A stretch of DNA of 64,000 bases from Tiliqua scincoides (lineage: Eukaryota > Chordata > Lepidosauria > Squamata > Scincidae), in contig NC_089822.1 in assembly GCF_035046505.1 (NCBI RefSeq), forward strand, positions 101,254,659-101,318,658, read 5' to 3'. Shown piece after piece: positions 1 to 11,490 of the stretch. Each line of letters begins with the position of its first letter. Within the stretch, counting starts at the first letter, position 1. A program made the position numbers and the translations under genes. The notes beneath the pieces were generated by a model that searched no databases, was not told where the DNA came from, and saw only the letters and a list, made by a program, of their open reading frames with translations.

Positions 1-813
1 TGTACATGGAGACAGGACTGAGGAATGGGATTTTTGGTAGTTTTTTTGCTGCAGGTCAGTCTGTTTCCATTCCCCACCTTCACTCTTCAGAGGAGAAGCA
101 TACCTGGCTCTAAACTGGATGTATATTGTTGTCCATTCCTCCACATTTCAGCTGGATTTTCTGCTTCATTTTTTTTTTCCTGATTCTCCCCATTTTTCAC
201 CTGTTTTTTGACTTGTCTATCCCCCCCCCCCCATACTTGATCAGCATCCAGGAGGGGCTGCTAAGGCTTGGAAATACAGTTGCTGTTAGATTCAGGTGAC
301 CCTGTTGAATTTCATAGATAACACCCACAGCTTATAAAAAGCAGGATAATGAACCCCCTCCCCTTGGTCATTTGCCCTGCTCTCCCATCTAGAATATCAG
401 ATGCACTGACAAAGGCTGCCTGCTGGGTTAGTTGTGTGTGGAAGAACCAAGTGGAAGAAGACTAGCATGAGTAAGCAGGATAGGGAAAGTACCCAGAAAG
501 TTTTGTGTATATTTATCAGCTTGACTTTTCTACCCAGCTGGTTGCCCTGACATAATTGCCCCATTTCTACCTGAACCTTGCTTTCTGCCCTTTTATTTCC
601 CCTTCCCTTGTTTTGTTCTAAGGTTAATTTCTTTTAATAAATATTTGTTTTAACTTTACTGTTGAACCAGCTTGATCTCAGTTCACTCCGAAGGGAACTG
701 GTATCATGAATTTTTACCATAAAGGTTTGTGGTTTTGTTGTGGTTTTTAAAACAAATAGAAAGAAGGGAAGGCTGTGAAACATGGAAAATTCATGCCAGA
801 GAACTGGAGGGCT
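1..813. other. Gene-free stretch, no recognised repeat
   Basis: I see no coding sequence or familiar repeat here. There is a T-rich run near 170-180, a 12-base C run at 221-232, and AT-rich text around 630-660. Open frames here are short and carry no recognisable motif. Confidence 0.5.
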
Positions 814-816
814 TTA

Positions 817-1388
817 GAGCCCAATCCTGAGCTCTCATGGCACGCGGCTGCAGCAGCACCGAAAACAACTGCTGCCATATCCTGCACTCCCACAGCAGCT
901 GCAGGCGGCACCTCGGGAGAAGAGGACTTTTGACCCCTTCCCTCAGGTAAAGGGAGTAGCCCCGCAACTAAAAATGTTTGTGTCAGGTGCCAAGCTTGAT
1001 GCAAAGGCTCAGGATCCACCGGTCCCGCCTCCCTCCCTCCCTGCTCCCTTTCCCTGGCACGCCTCCCCCACCCTCTCCCCGCCTCCTGCATCCTTGTCAT
1101 GCCTCCTCCCCACCCTTCTCCTGCCCTCTGCCCTCTACTTGCCTCCCCCCTCCCCAGAACACCTCCTCCCCACCTCTCCCCCGCCCCCGCTTTCCTCTCT
1201 GCTCCTCAGCGGTCCGTGTGACCCCCGAGCGGCGGAGGCCAAGCACCCACCTGGCACTACCACAGCACCGGCCAGTGCTGGGCTAGTATGGGCGCTTGCC
1301 CAGCATTAGAGCTTGCAAACATGCCTTACATTGTTTGCGACAATGCGCACTGGCAGTAAGCCAGCGCGTCGAGCTCAGAATTTGGCTC
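817..1388 (+). mobile_element. GC-rich non-autonomous DNA transposon, copy A (Harbinger-like?)
   Basis: The left end reads gagcccaatcctgagct and the right end is the imperfect inverse (gagctcagaatttggctc). TTA sits on both sides (814-816 and 1389-1391), which would fit the 3 bp target duplication of PIF/Harbinger elements. The interior has a C/T-rich block (1020-1200) and a hairpin-like gccagtgctgggc segment. The same order of blocks recurs at 46627, 61103 and, inverted, at 47641. It has no transposase frame; the open frames at 974-1309 are low-complexity by-products. Confidence 0.6.
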
Positions 1389-1391
1389 TTA

Positions 1392-2041
1392 GTACTTTGC
1401 CCTGATCACAGTTTTGATCCTAGTGCAAGTCACATGATGCCCACATCTAGTTTGGCCCTAACAAATAATGGAACAGAGGTGCTCAAGCAGTGATCTTCAG
1501 AGTAAAAAGTAAGAGTGTCCCTGTTTTCAGCTATGAAATGTTGAAGGATATGTTATACAAGTGCCTGTGCCTGTTATCCACGCACTAGTTCCTACATGCA
1601 CATCTATCACTGAATGAATGCAGCATCCGGTGGAAACTTGCACATATGAATGATTCCATGTTTATATTCCATGCCATTCTAAGGGCTTTGTACTAATATA
1701 TGAATCACAAAAAACCCCAATAACAATGACTGAACTTCATATTTCTCCCCACCCTATTCCTGCTCATCGCAAGCCAATCTGAATGAAAAACACAATCCAT
1801 GAGTTACATAAGTAATTCGTACAGGAAAACATTAATGGGCATGTGTAATAATTGAAAATATATGCACCATTTTGAACTAACATATACGTATATTTTTGTT
1901 TATTACTGACAAATTAAGAAAAAAACCAAAATACACCTGAAAGACTCAGTAATACATATGCGACTAATTTCTTAACTATAGATATTGAATAATATGGATT
2001 TGAAGAAATCATATAAATTCATACGTTTTAGGAAATAAATG
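1392..2041. other. Gene-free AT-rich stretch
   Basis: AT-rich spacer between two transposons. I find no coding frame with recognisable motifs and no named repeat. Confidence 0.4.
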
Positions 2042-2719
2042 CAGCAATACCTTGACTTTCATCCACTTGACTTACACCATTTTGCAAACGTTTAAAGTTA
2101 TTACCACATTTCAGATTTTGTCCATGAGCTTTCCTCTTTCATCTGATTTCTTCCAACCTTCCACGATGTTCATACCAGTGGAGCCTCTGTATCCGCATAA
2201 GTTCCATTCCCAGACCCTCACGGATACAGAAAACCATGGATAACAAAATCTGAAGTTTTCAAAGCCCATCTTCGCTCTGAACATGACTGGAGCCATTTTG
2301 AGCCTGAAAACCATTAAAAAAACAACCACTCCAGGTGGTTTCTGAGCCTCAGAGAGGTCGTGCATGATGGTGCACGTTCTCTCTGAGGCTCAGATAACCT
2401 CCCAGGTGTGACCAGAACTCCAGTTGCATCTGGGAGGTCTGCAGAGAGATGATCTGGGGGTTCAGCATCCATGGTGAGGCAAATCCGTGGATGCCAAATC
2501 CCTAGATAAAAAGACCCCACCTCTATGTTTGTTTTTCTTTTATTTCTGTTTATTTAGGCCAACATGTATTTGCATGTGTCATATAGTTACTGTATTTAAG
2601 TTTTTCGCCGGCCAAAATGAATTTGCAAGCTAAATAAGGCTATGCTTTGACATTCATCCATTTTTTACTTTCATTTATGCTCTTGTCCCTAACCAGATGA
2701 AAGTGCAAGGTATTGCTGT
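2042..2719. mobile_element. Tigger/mariner-type MITE with a second MITE inside
   Basis: The ends are inverted repeats of about 22 bases: cagcaataccttgactttc at 2042 and its near complement ending gcaaggtattgctg at 2719. TA follows the right end (2720-2721); the left flank is TG, one change from TA. These are mariner/Tigger-style ends. No transposase is seen, and about half the length is a different element (2176-2523). Confidence 0.6.
2176..2523. mobile_element. Palindromic Tigger-like MITE nested in the 2042-2719 element
   Basis: It starts cagtggagcctctgtatccg and returns near 2490 with the inverse motif aaatccgtggatgcc. The 'tatccg...ttcc...ggatac' wording matches the Tigger-type ends also seen at 29037 and 48510. 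The centre (about 2335-2405) is itself an inverted repeat around ctgagcctcagagag and ctctctgaggctcag, so the copy could fold along much of its length. Confidence 0.6.
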
Positions 2720-2721
2720 AG

Positions 2722-3763
2722 CTGCAAACTATCAGTGAGGCCTGACTACATTGTTATCGGGACCAGCAGAGACCCAGACTTTCAGCAGCTGTTTTGGATT
2801 GCATTAAAACTTGCTACAGTGTATCACACCTTCCAACATTTCCCAGAAGAAAATAGCCATTCTTACATATCTGTTCTGTTACCTATCTTTTCTCACACCA
2901 GGGATCACTATTGCTTTCTGCCCTAAATACACATTGCTGGAGGTGTTTGTTTAAATCTGCTGTATCATTTACTCTGCAAGAGGCTGCCCTGTACTGTATT
3001 CTGACGGTTATGTTTTTAAATGTAAAAATATGTAATGAAATCCACAAAATGGATTCAGCTGTAGAATACATACAGCAATATTTACAACTGAGATAAGCTG
3101 TTATGGGGAAGAGGTGACATTAGGTGGAAGCTGCTGCCTGAAATTTTGTGTCTATGTGCTTGCAGATACATGTGCAAAGATATATCTGCCCCCTTTTTAT
3201 ATTCAAAGGCTAGGAATTGGGAGAGCAGGCTGAACACGACGGATTCTAGTTCATGCTAAGAAAAGTGTGAAAAGGTGTCCCACTATTTCCCCAAAAAGTA
3301 ATATAAGGAGGAAAAAAAATAGGGACAGTATTGCGCAAGCAACTGAGAAAGCAAGGACTATTTCAGAAAGCTGGGGCAGTTGTCTATGTTTTAAGCCTAT
3401 TATAAATTCTCAAAATTAGTCCACAAATAACCTTTTAATGGGTTGCTCTGTTACACCACAAATGTATCTGCACATCATTAGCACAGAAAATCTTGCTAGC
3501 ATGTCTCCCTTGGAGCAAGGAAGTGAAACCATTATTAATACGATAATTCTCGGGGTTGAAGTTCTAAAAAGAAAAATGCTACCTAAAGACCACCACCTCT
3601 GGTCTTGACACGACCTCTGTGAGGTGCAGGTGCTCCACGGTGCCAGAATGGCAGCCTAGACTTCCTTTAAGCTACCATCATATCCATGCATTCTAAAACT
3701 GAGCCAGGTGTTGGCAATAAAACACACAAAATTCCATCCTGGTTCTAGCCATCAGGACACTAT
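2722..3763. other. Gene-free stretch
   Basis: No coding sequence recognised. Open frames at 2735-2926 and 2911-3096 are short and without family motifs. There is A-rich text around 3310. Confidence 0.4.
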
Positions 3764-3938
3764 GGCTGCAACCCTAACCAAACTTTCCTGAGAGTAAGCC
3801 CCACTGAACAAAACAGGACTTACTTCTCAGTAGACCTGGTTAGATTGTGCCCTAAGGCTACAATCCTATGCACGCTTTCCTAGGGGCAAACCTCACTGAA
3901 CACAATGGGACTTACTTCAAGCAGACATTCATAGGATT
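3764..3938. repeat. Two tandem copies of the agtaagtccc palindromic repeat
   Basis: Two ~85-90 bp units stand head to tail (3764-3856 and 3857-3938). Each has a gcaaccctaacc or caatcctatg left end, a central gtaagccccactgaa or aacctcactgaacacaatgggacttactt palindrome-like core, and an inverse right end (gttagattgt, ataggattt). The same unit occurs at about eight other places in this window. Confidence 0.6.
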
Positions 3939-5145
3939 TGTTGTAAAAGAATTTTTTTTTTAAATCAAAACGTACATTTGGAAACTCACAAAATGAAATC
4001 TTAATGTCAGACGCCTGGCAAAGCCCCATCTAAACCCCAACCCACGAGAACCTAAGAACATACAGACATATAACAGCCAGAAATATATACAAAAAGAGAA
4101 GGAAAATACAGGGGGTGACATCATATGAGTAAATGGAAGAAAGGAGGCTTTGCACTCACTGCCTTTGGAGGAGTCCTCATGTTTTCACTGGGACGTTCTT
4201 TGCGAAACCTCTGCTCTTGCTTCGTTCTTCCTTCCCTCCTCCTCGAGGACTGGAAAAGAATATCTTTTCAGGTTAGAGATAAACCTTTCCTTCCTACTCT
4301 GGGAGAAGGCACTAAGGAGAAGGAAGAGAAAAGAGGCTGGTCAAAATGTCCTTCAAGAAAACAAACATCATAGCTCTTCTCTCCCTATGACATCCTTTCC
4401 TCCTTGAATACACAGTTCATACCCATTTTCTGCTCTCTATGATGGAATGCCTAAACATTTCATTCTTTTGCTACAGAGTAATTCCATTGCCTTAAATGGT
4501 TTGGAGGCTGCAGCCCCTGCATTTCTCTCTCTCCCTCTCACGTCCAATGATCTTGTGTGCCTTCCCTTTCCCCAGTTACCAGGAAATCTTGTGGGTCACA
4601 GACACTTAACATTTATGCCCTGACAAACCCAATGCTTACACTACCTTCCTTCTGCACTGTCCCTCTGCTTCTTCCCACCCACCCCACCACGACTTCACAC
4701 GCCTGCTTCTGTCTGATATACTTGCTGTACGCTGCCTGTTTCAACCCGCTACATTGAGGCCCTGAGGCTTCTGTTACTATACAAGTGAGAAATAACATGA
4801 GCTCCAGATTCCACTGATCCTCCTGCAACCGCTGCAGCAGTGGTAAGCCATACTTCTTTCACTGACATTCCTGCAAATTACTAAAGGCAAATAATATGAG
4901 CATCATACTGTCAATAAACCAGTAATCTTCTTCTCAGTCTTCTTTCACAACTCAGGGCCCAATCCTAACCAACTTTCCAACCCTGATGCAGCCCCACTAT
5001 TTCCCCCTCCCCCTCCCACTGTTGTTCCTAACTCATGCTTCTCAGTTGGTAGGAGGGGAGTTTCAAAGAGAAAGTAGGTGGAAGAGAGAAAGTTAAACAT
5101 TCCCTTTCCCTTTGCTACAAAGGGTCCCTCCCACAGGCACTTCAC
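3939..5145. other. Gene-free stretch
   Basis: Mixed-composition spacer. Frames at 4125-4407 and 4557-4757 show no family motif. From 4953 the words gggcccaatcctaacc resemble an end of the GC-rich repeat family, but no full copy follows. Confidence 0.35.
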
Positions 5146-5153
5146 ATGTAGAA

Positions 5154-5468
5154 CGCTGTTTCTCAACATTTGTACCACTTTGCACAGTCCACTTATTGGA
5201 AGTACCACTGGAAGTAACTAGCAATGATGTCATCGCCAGTTGCTTCTGGATTGGAAGGCCAGACACAATGCAACACCGGTAAAATGCTCAGTGTAGCTGG
5301 GAGGGCTTTTCTGACCATGAGGAAAATGCACACTGGAGCACTGCCCACTGAGCCGAGCCTCCTACTACTGCTTGTTGCATTGCATTGCCAGGTCTCACTC
5401 CCATGAGTACACCAGACACCACCTCAAGTACGACCAGTAGTATGAGTACCACTGGTTGAGAAACACTC
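5154..5468. mobile_element. Short hAT element, non-autonomous
   Basis: The ends are inverted (gctgtttctcaac at left, gttgagaaacac at right). The 8 bp flanks are atgtagaa (5146-5153) and atgtagat (5469-5476), 7 of 8 identical, the hAT target-duplication length. A related copy lies at 47185-47491. No transposase frame. Confidence 0.75.
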
Positions 5469-5476
5469 ATGTAGAT

Positions 5477-6301
5477 CATAAATCATTACACATTGCTGCA
5501 ATGCAACATATAGTTTGCCTGTGAGTTTCCAGACAGGATTTCTTGACTGATCACCTGCAAGACATATGGGGACTATGCCAACCCCATATGCTCAAAATAC
5601 TCCAATTTTCTAGTACCTATCCCTATAATAATTGTCCCTATTTTGCCTTTCAGAGAGATTTGTGGGGGTGACTTTTTTTTAGTGTGTCCCTGTGAATTGT
5701 GATAGCACCCAAAATTCAGATTTCAGCTCCCGCCGCTGTGTTTCTAGAAGTTAGATTTCTGACTGTGGTACATCTTGCATTTACATGTATTATGCATGTA
5801 ATACATTCCCACTAAGGCATTATGTGATGCACATGCTATCATTTCACAATCTGCAAGTGGCAAGAGTAATTTGTAACTGTTGATAAGAAAATATAGAACA
5901 TGGATTTTTTTTTTCTTGGTGTATCTTTAACCAAATGAAGAAATCGCCTCTTGGCTTTTCAATCAGAGTGGGACAGGCTGTTGCACAGTTAATGAACACA
6001 GAATAGCTCAGGAGACACCCAGGTTAAAGAAATGTAAACATCATAGCCCATAAGTCCGTGGAAGGCACATGATGTTGACCTTGGGCTGCTTTCTTTTTTC
6101 AGCTTCTAGCTTTGGAAGCACTAGAGAGCTTTTTTTTTTTTTTTTTAAACCTTCTAGCATGCTCAGTTCACATTCATTTTTCAAATTCTAGTGGGCTACC
6201 CATGCTAGCAGTTTGAAATGTGAGCTTGAAGCTAGAAAACATGGCTGCCTCCATCCATATGATTTCTATTTCAGGAACATGGTGGCCTCCATAGTGTATG
6301 G
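5477..6301. other. Gene-free stretch
   Basis: No gene recognised. Contains small poly-T runs (5907-5916, 6131-6146) and a tgcatgtaatac/gtattatgcat self-complementary patch near 5785-5810. Confidence 0.35.
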
Positions 6302-6369
6302 CAGTGCTTCCCAAACCTTTTAGCACCAGGATCCACTTTTTAAAATGTCAGTCTATCATGATTCACTAG

Positions 6370-6372
<3 letters not shown>
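6302..6372. mobile_element. hAT end fragment
   Basis: cagtgcttcccaaaccttttagcacc and the following 'ggatccacttttta' match the left end of the hAT family at 25258 and 45210. Only about 70 bases are left before the AG repeat, so the copy is broken. Confidence 0.5.

Positions 6373-6422
<50 letters not shown>
6373..6422. repeat. (AG)n microsatellite
   Basis: About 25 uninterrupted AG units, likely length-variable between individuals. Confidence 0.95.
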
Positions 6423-6426
<4 letters not shown>

Positions 6427-6578
6427 AGAAAGCAATAATATTTTCAAAATTAATAATAATTAATAAATCATAAATGTACATAAATGAGCTCCTCTTTTTA
6501 GCAGGGAGAGAGTAACTGGCCCACCTCACCCCAGCAGTGTCTGTTCTAGTGGCTGTCTTCTGGTGTTCTTTTGCATCT

Positions 6579-6684
6579 TTTAGAATGTGAGCCCTTTTGG
6601 GTCAGGGAACCATTACAGCTGTTAGTTATTTGATTTTCTTTGTAAACCGCTTTGTGAACATTTTGTTGAAAAGCGGTATATAAA

Positions 6685-6686
<2 letters not shown>
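6579..6686 (+). mobile_element. L2/CR1-like LINE 3' tail
   Basis: The wording gtgagcccttttgggtcagg, then gtaaaccgctttgtgaac and aagcggtatataaata, is the typical 3' end of reptile L2/CR1-like LINEs. The following TAC and TAA microsatellite probably grew from its tail. The same tail, reversed, is at 53160-53215. Confidence 0.6.

Positions 6687-6774
<88 letters not shown>
6685..6774. repeat. Compound (TAC)n(TAA)n microsatellite
   Basis: About 17 TAC units followed by about 12 TAA units directly after a LINE tail. The minus-strand run of leucines and valines in an open frame at 6622-6864 is only a translation of this repeat. Confidence 0.95.
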
Positions 6775-6835
6775 GAGTCCAGTGCTCCCACGACTAGAGA
6801 CCTTACATATAGTATGTGTATAGATCAGGGGTGTC

Positions 6836-7291
6836 CAAAGTTTTTGGCAGGAGGGCCACATCATCTCTCTGACACTGTGTCAGGGGCCGGGGGAAAAAAA
6901 GGAATTAATTTACTTTTAAAATTTGAATAAATTTACATAAGTTTACATAAATGAATATATTAAAGATGAACTTATATGAATGAATGAAGGTCTTGCAATA
7001 GCTCAGGGCCTATAAAAGGCCTTGTACAAAGCAAGGCTGGCCTTCCTTTTGCTGCCTCTGCTGCATCACAGACGTGAAACTGCAAGCAGTGGCAGGAGTC
7101 CTCATCCCACAGCTCACGCAAGAGGTCAAACAGTTGCCCTCACGCTAAGAGTAGCTGCATTGGGCCAGTGGGGGCTCCAACAAATCTCCGGAGGGCCAGA
7201 GGCTCATTGGAAACTGGGGGCTCCCTGAAGGCTGCATTGAGAGTCCTCAAGGGCCACAAGTGGCCCTAGGGCCGGGGTTTGGGCACCCCTG
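6836..7291. mobile_element. hAT element of the caggggtgtccaaa family
   Basis: It starts caggggtgtccaaag and ends tttgggcacccctg, perfect or near-perfect inverse ends. The 8 bp flanks gtatagat (6828-6835) and gtataaac (7292-7299) match at 6 of 8. Relatives lie at 20263-20644 and 34701-35038. Non-autonomous; the plus-strand open frames in it are not genes. Confidence 0.75.
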
Positions 7292-7299
7292 GTATAAAC

Positions 7300-9387
7300 A
7301 TATGCTAGACTCTCCTAGAAATGAAATTCAAGGACTGTTCCCCCAAACCTTAACAGTCATTCCAGGGTACCCAGAAGGCAGAACTGAAGAATATGATGTG
7401 CAGTTAGGGACTTCCAGGCCAGACAAAGGGCTGAAACTGGGTTTACACATGCTCTATGGCACACCAATTACTAGAGAAAAGCAGAAAATGTGACATTTTA
7501 ATTGGGGAATGAAGATTACCTCATACCACAGGTTAGCATTCCAGCTACCCTTTTTCTTCTGCAAACTGGGCAAGGGTGCTTGCAACGTTGTTTTTCATCG
7601 TGTTTAAAAAACCCACCAAAAATTGGCCTGTGGCCTCCTAGTGTATGGTAACAACATGGCGACCTCCATGCAATTGATGTCAATGTTGCAACACCATTTT
7701 GTCATTTTTTTAATGAACTGTGCTGGAAGCACGCTGGCAGCATGCTAGAAATGTCACTTCCACCTATTTTCCATCTAAAAAAAAGAACACAGCCCAAGTC
7801 TCTGCTGTTTTGTAAAGCATTCCCAGGCAGGTTGGAAGCAGCACGTATGTCTTGTACTAAGAGACTAGCGCTCATTCCCTTTTCTTACTCCTTGTGACTC
7901 AGGTAAGTTGGAGAGAGGGAACAGTCACCATGCCAGGCCTCTGTCATAGTGAAAAGAACATGGGGAGGGGGGGGGTGTAGAGTAAGAACTGGCTGAATGC
8001 TGAGGTTCAAGTGACAACTTAGAGTACTTCTTTATCCCATCTGTCTCTCATTAAAGGGACTCACTATTCTTCTTGTCCAAATTTTTCCCAAATCCTGATC
8101 CAGCCAGGGCTGGCCCATCCATGAGGCCTGCTAAAGCGGTCACCTCAAGCAGAAGCCTGGTGGGTGGCACCTGTCTCTGTCTGCCTACTTGCTTCCATTG
8201 CTCCTCCTTTTTGCATTCCCTAAATTGGAAAAGGAATAGGGAGACAGAGAGGAAGAGAAAACGTGAAGGGAAGAAGAGTGCCAAACCAGGACATTGGAGA
8301 GCAGGAGAAACAGTGGTTGGCACATCTTCAGATAAGGGGGGAGAGCATTTGGCATGCCACCTCAGGCATCAGGCCTGATCCAGCTTTCACATTGTTTCGC
8401 AACATGGTCCACAATCTTGTAGCACCTTTTTCTCAAGTACTGCTCCCGGTACCTCCAACTTTAGAGCAAAATCAGACAGTTGGAACTGTGGCAACCTACA
8501 CTATAGAAGTCCAGCATCACTGATGCCTGTCTTCACATTCTCCTTTCATTTTGAAAGCATCTGTGGGAGCCCAATCTTGTCTGAGGTGCAATCCATTAAC
8601 AAGCAAGGAAGACCTGGGAACCTAAAAACACCTGGAATGCTGAACCTGAGGAAGGAAACCTGTTGCAAGTACCAAGTCCACTGAGGCTGGCTAGGGAGGT
8701 AGCACCCACAGACCAAGTCATTACCAAGCAGGTGAAACTATCTGGCAAGTACTGGGGGCACACATAATAAGTGCTCTTTTACACACATACACATATGTGC
8801 ATGCACACAACATTCTTCAAACTAGATGTCAGAGAGGCTGATTTGAGCCTTTTCTTCTTCTGGCGCATGTTTTTTTAATAGAACATTCCATTGTGTGCAT
8901 CCTCACCTACAGTCTGAAGTGGTACTGCCCAGATACAGGTTTACCATCACTGTGATAAGTAGTTCTTGGTGTGTCAATATTAAGCATTCATTTTTAAATA
9001 TTTTGTTTATGCAGAGAGGCAATTTTCTCTTTTGCTGGCAACTCTCCAAAATTCTCACTTTCACCCTAAAAGCCCCTGAGTATGCCCTAATTCCTGGTCT
9101 GTATCACTTCAGGCTGCAGGGCTATATGTTTGGAAGATCCCCTCCATGGAGGTAAAATACTGTCTGAATATCGAATCATTAGGAAGAAGCAGAGGCTGAA
9201 CCCTTCTTTCCCTTGATACAAGCTACTTTTGACTATGTGGTAGGTTCTTCATGGGGAAATTTTCAAATCATGCGAGGCTCCACCTCTAGCCTGAAGTAGT
9301 ATTGCCCAGGAAAAGTGTAACCACTTGATTATGTTGGTCATGTAAACCGCTCCCCCCCTTTTAAAGCAAAAAATGTAATTGATTATG
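7300..9387. other. Gene-free stretch with unclassified repeat pieces
   Basis: No gene recognised. The segment 8100-8385 (cagggctggcccatcc at one end, ggcatgccacctcagg at the other) has transposon-like wording, but I could not fix ends. A diverged repeat of about 45 bases (cctgaagtagtattgccca type) appears at 8903-8950 and 9278-9325. Confidence 0.35.
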
Positions 9388-9593
9388 CTATAGAACATCG
9401 ATTTCAACCAGCGTTCTGTGACACATTGGTGTGCCGTGATTGGTCCGCTGGTTTGCTGTGGGAATTTGGGGGAGTGTCATTTATTTGTAGGGTTATTGAG
9501 GGATGTGAGCCCCCCACCAGCAGCATGATGTGCCTTGTCAGTGGTCAAAAATCTGATGTGTGCCTTGACAATTTTAGCACCTGTCAGTGTGGC

Positions 9594-9926
9594 AATTTCC
9601 TGATACCCACAAGCCCCTCTCTTGCCCCTCCCCTGCATCCCGTTTATCTCACCACTGCTCCTTCTCCAATTTCCTGATACCCACAAGTCCCTCTTGCCCC
9701 TCCCCCTGCATCCCGTTTGTCACACCACTGCTCCTTCTCCAGTTTCCTGATGCCCACAAGCCCCCTTCTTGCCCCTCCCCTGCATCCCGTTTATCTCACC
9801 ACTGCTCCTTCTCCAATTTCCTGATACCCACAAGCCCCTCTTGCCCCTCCCCCTGCATCCCGTTTGTCACACCACTGCTCCTTCTCCAATTTCCTGATAC
9901 CCACAAGCCCCTCTTGCCCCTCCCCC
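9594..9926. repeat. Minisatellite, 4.5 units of 73-74 bp with a 147 bp higher-order period
   Basis: Units start at 9594, 9668, 9741, 9815 and 9888 (last one partial), each beginning a[a/g]tttcctgat. Units 1 and 3 are 74 bp and share gtttatctcaccactg; units 2 and 4 are 73 bp and share gtttgtcacaccactg. The array therefore repeats as a two-unit block of 147 bp. It lies between the LINE's target duplication and the LINE's truncated start, so it seems to have arrived with the LINE or expanded at that junction. Confidence 0.9.
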
Positions 9927-11490
9927 TTACTGCAATAACTACCGTGGCATCTCTCTCCTTAGCATTGTTGGAAAGTTGTTTGCCCGAGTTGCACTAAAGA
10001 GGCTCCAGGTACTTGCAGAGAGCGTTTATCCAGAATCACAGTGCGGATTCCGAACCAACAGGTCCACCACTGATATGGTATTCTCCCTTAGACAACTGCA
10101 GGAGAAATGCAGGGAACAGCGACAGCCACTCTTTATAGCCTTCATAGATCTCACGAAGGCCTTCGACCTGGTCAGCAGGGATGGCCTCTTCAAGATTCTC
10201 CCCAAGATTGGATGTCCACCCAGGCTCCTCAGCATCATCAGATCCTTCCACAAGGACATGAAGGGCACTGTTGTCTTCGATGGCTCCACATCAGACCCCT
10301 TTGACATCCGAAGCGGTGTGAAGCAGGGCTGTGTTCTTGCACCAACCTTGTTTGGGATTTTCTTCGCTGTCCTGCTGAAGCAGGCCTTTGGAACTGCAAC
10401 AGAAGGCATCTATCTCCAGACCAGATCAGACGGAAAGCTCTTCAACCTCTCCAGACTGAGAGCAAAGTCCAAAGTCCAGCTGAAATGTCTGCGTGACTTC
10501 CTCTTTGCCGACGATGCAGCTGTCACTACCCACTCTGCCAAAGATCTCCAGCAGCTCATGGATCGTTTTAGCAAGGCCTGCCAAGATTTTGAACTGACAA
10601 TCAGCCTTAAGAAAACACAGGTCATGGTTCAGGATGTGGACTCACCTCCCTGCATTACAATCTCTGCGCATGAACTGGAGGTTGTCCATGACTTTGTGTA
10701 CCTTGCCTCAACGATCTCTGACACTCTTTCTCTCGATACCAAACTAAACAAATGCATCGGTAAAGCAGCTACCACGTTTTCCAGACTCACAAAGAGAGTC
10801 TGGTCCAACAAGAAGCTGACGGAACATACCAAGATCCAGGTCTACAGAGCTTGCGTCCTGAGTACACTTCTGTACTGCAGCGAGTCATGGACTCTTCACT
10901 CACAACAGGAGAGGAAACTGAACGCTTTCCACATGCGCTGCCTCCGACGCATTCTCGGCATCACCTGGCAGGACAAAGTTCCAAACAACACAGTCCTGGA
11001 ATGAGCTGGAATCCCTAGCATGTATGCACTGCTGAAACAGAGACACCTGCGTTGGCTCGGTCATGTCGTGAGAATGGATGATGGCCGGATCCCAAAGGAT
11101 CTCCTCTATGGAGAACTCGTGCAAGGAAAGCGCCCTACAGGTAGACCACAGCTGCGATACAAGGACATCTGCAAGAGGGATCTGAAGGCCTTAGGGATGG
11201 ACTTCAACAAGTGGGAAACCCTGGCCTCTGAGCGGCCCGCTTGGAGGCAGGCTGTGCAGCATGGCCTTTCCCAGTTTGAAGAGACACTTGGCCAACAGTC
11301 TGAGGCTAAGAGGCAAAGAAGGAAGGCCCATAGCCAGGGAGACAGACCAGGGTCAGACTGCACTTGCTCCCGTTGTGCAAGGGATTGTCACTCCCAAATT
11401 GGCCTTTTCAGCCACACTAGACGATGTTCCAAAACCACCTTTCAGAGCGCGATACCATAGTCTCTCGAGACTGAAGGTTGCCAACAACAA
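9927..11490 (+). mobile_element. 5'-truncated non-LTR retrotransposon (LINE)
   Basis: Begins inside the reverse transcriptase (frame from 9928, reading YCNNYRGISLL) and ends in a 3' tail with a tctctcgaga palindrome, gactgaaggttgccaac and a short CAA run. The insertion, counted with the tandem array upstream, is flanked by a 10 bp perfect duplication, cagtgtggca, at 9585-9594 and 11491-11500. A partner SINE with the same tail is at 18868-19012 and another LINE copy at 12355-12871. Clade not assigned; the type is often auto-annotated in reptiles as 'craniofacial development protein 2-like' because of the RTE/Bov-B-type endonuclease, which is missing in this copy. Confidence 0.85.
9928..11460 (+). 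pseudogene. LINE reverse transcriptase, C-terminal part, one in-frame stop
   Basis: A single frame runs from the truncation point to a TAG at 11458-11460, broken only by TGA at 11002-11004, where the sister copy keeps a sense codon; a CGA-to-TGA change by CpG decay is the likely cause. Reverse-transcriptase landmarks are FIDLTKAFD (motif A), SGVKQGCVLAPTLF (motif B) and FADDAAVT (motif C with the DD pair). After it come the thumb-like region, RWLGHVVRMDD, and a closing C-x2-C-x12-H-x3-C zinc finger (CSRC...HTRRC). The N-terminal endonuclease and start are absent, so this copy cannot move by itself. Few changes suggest a fairly young insertion. No restriction-like endonuclease follows the finger, which argues against R2/R4. 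Confidence 0.85.

Noticed and set aside
974-1309. Proline/serine-rich open frames
   Set aside because: They fall in the C-rich block of a GC-rich transposon copy, overlap in two frames, and have no motifs.
6622-6864. Minus-strand frame with long leucine and valine runs
   Set aside because: Translation of the TAC/TAA microsatellite.
9594-9926. CRISPR-like array
   Set aside because: Units are adjacent with no unique spacers, and the sequence is vertebrate.
9587-9997. 136-codon frame with repeated PDTHKP-like blocks
   Set aside because: It is the 73-74 bp tandem array read in one frame; the period is not a multiple of three in every unit, and the frame is not that of the LINE.
10026-10409. 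Minus-strand 127-codon frame
   Set aside because: Shadow of the reverse transcriptase on the other strand.
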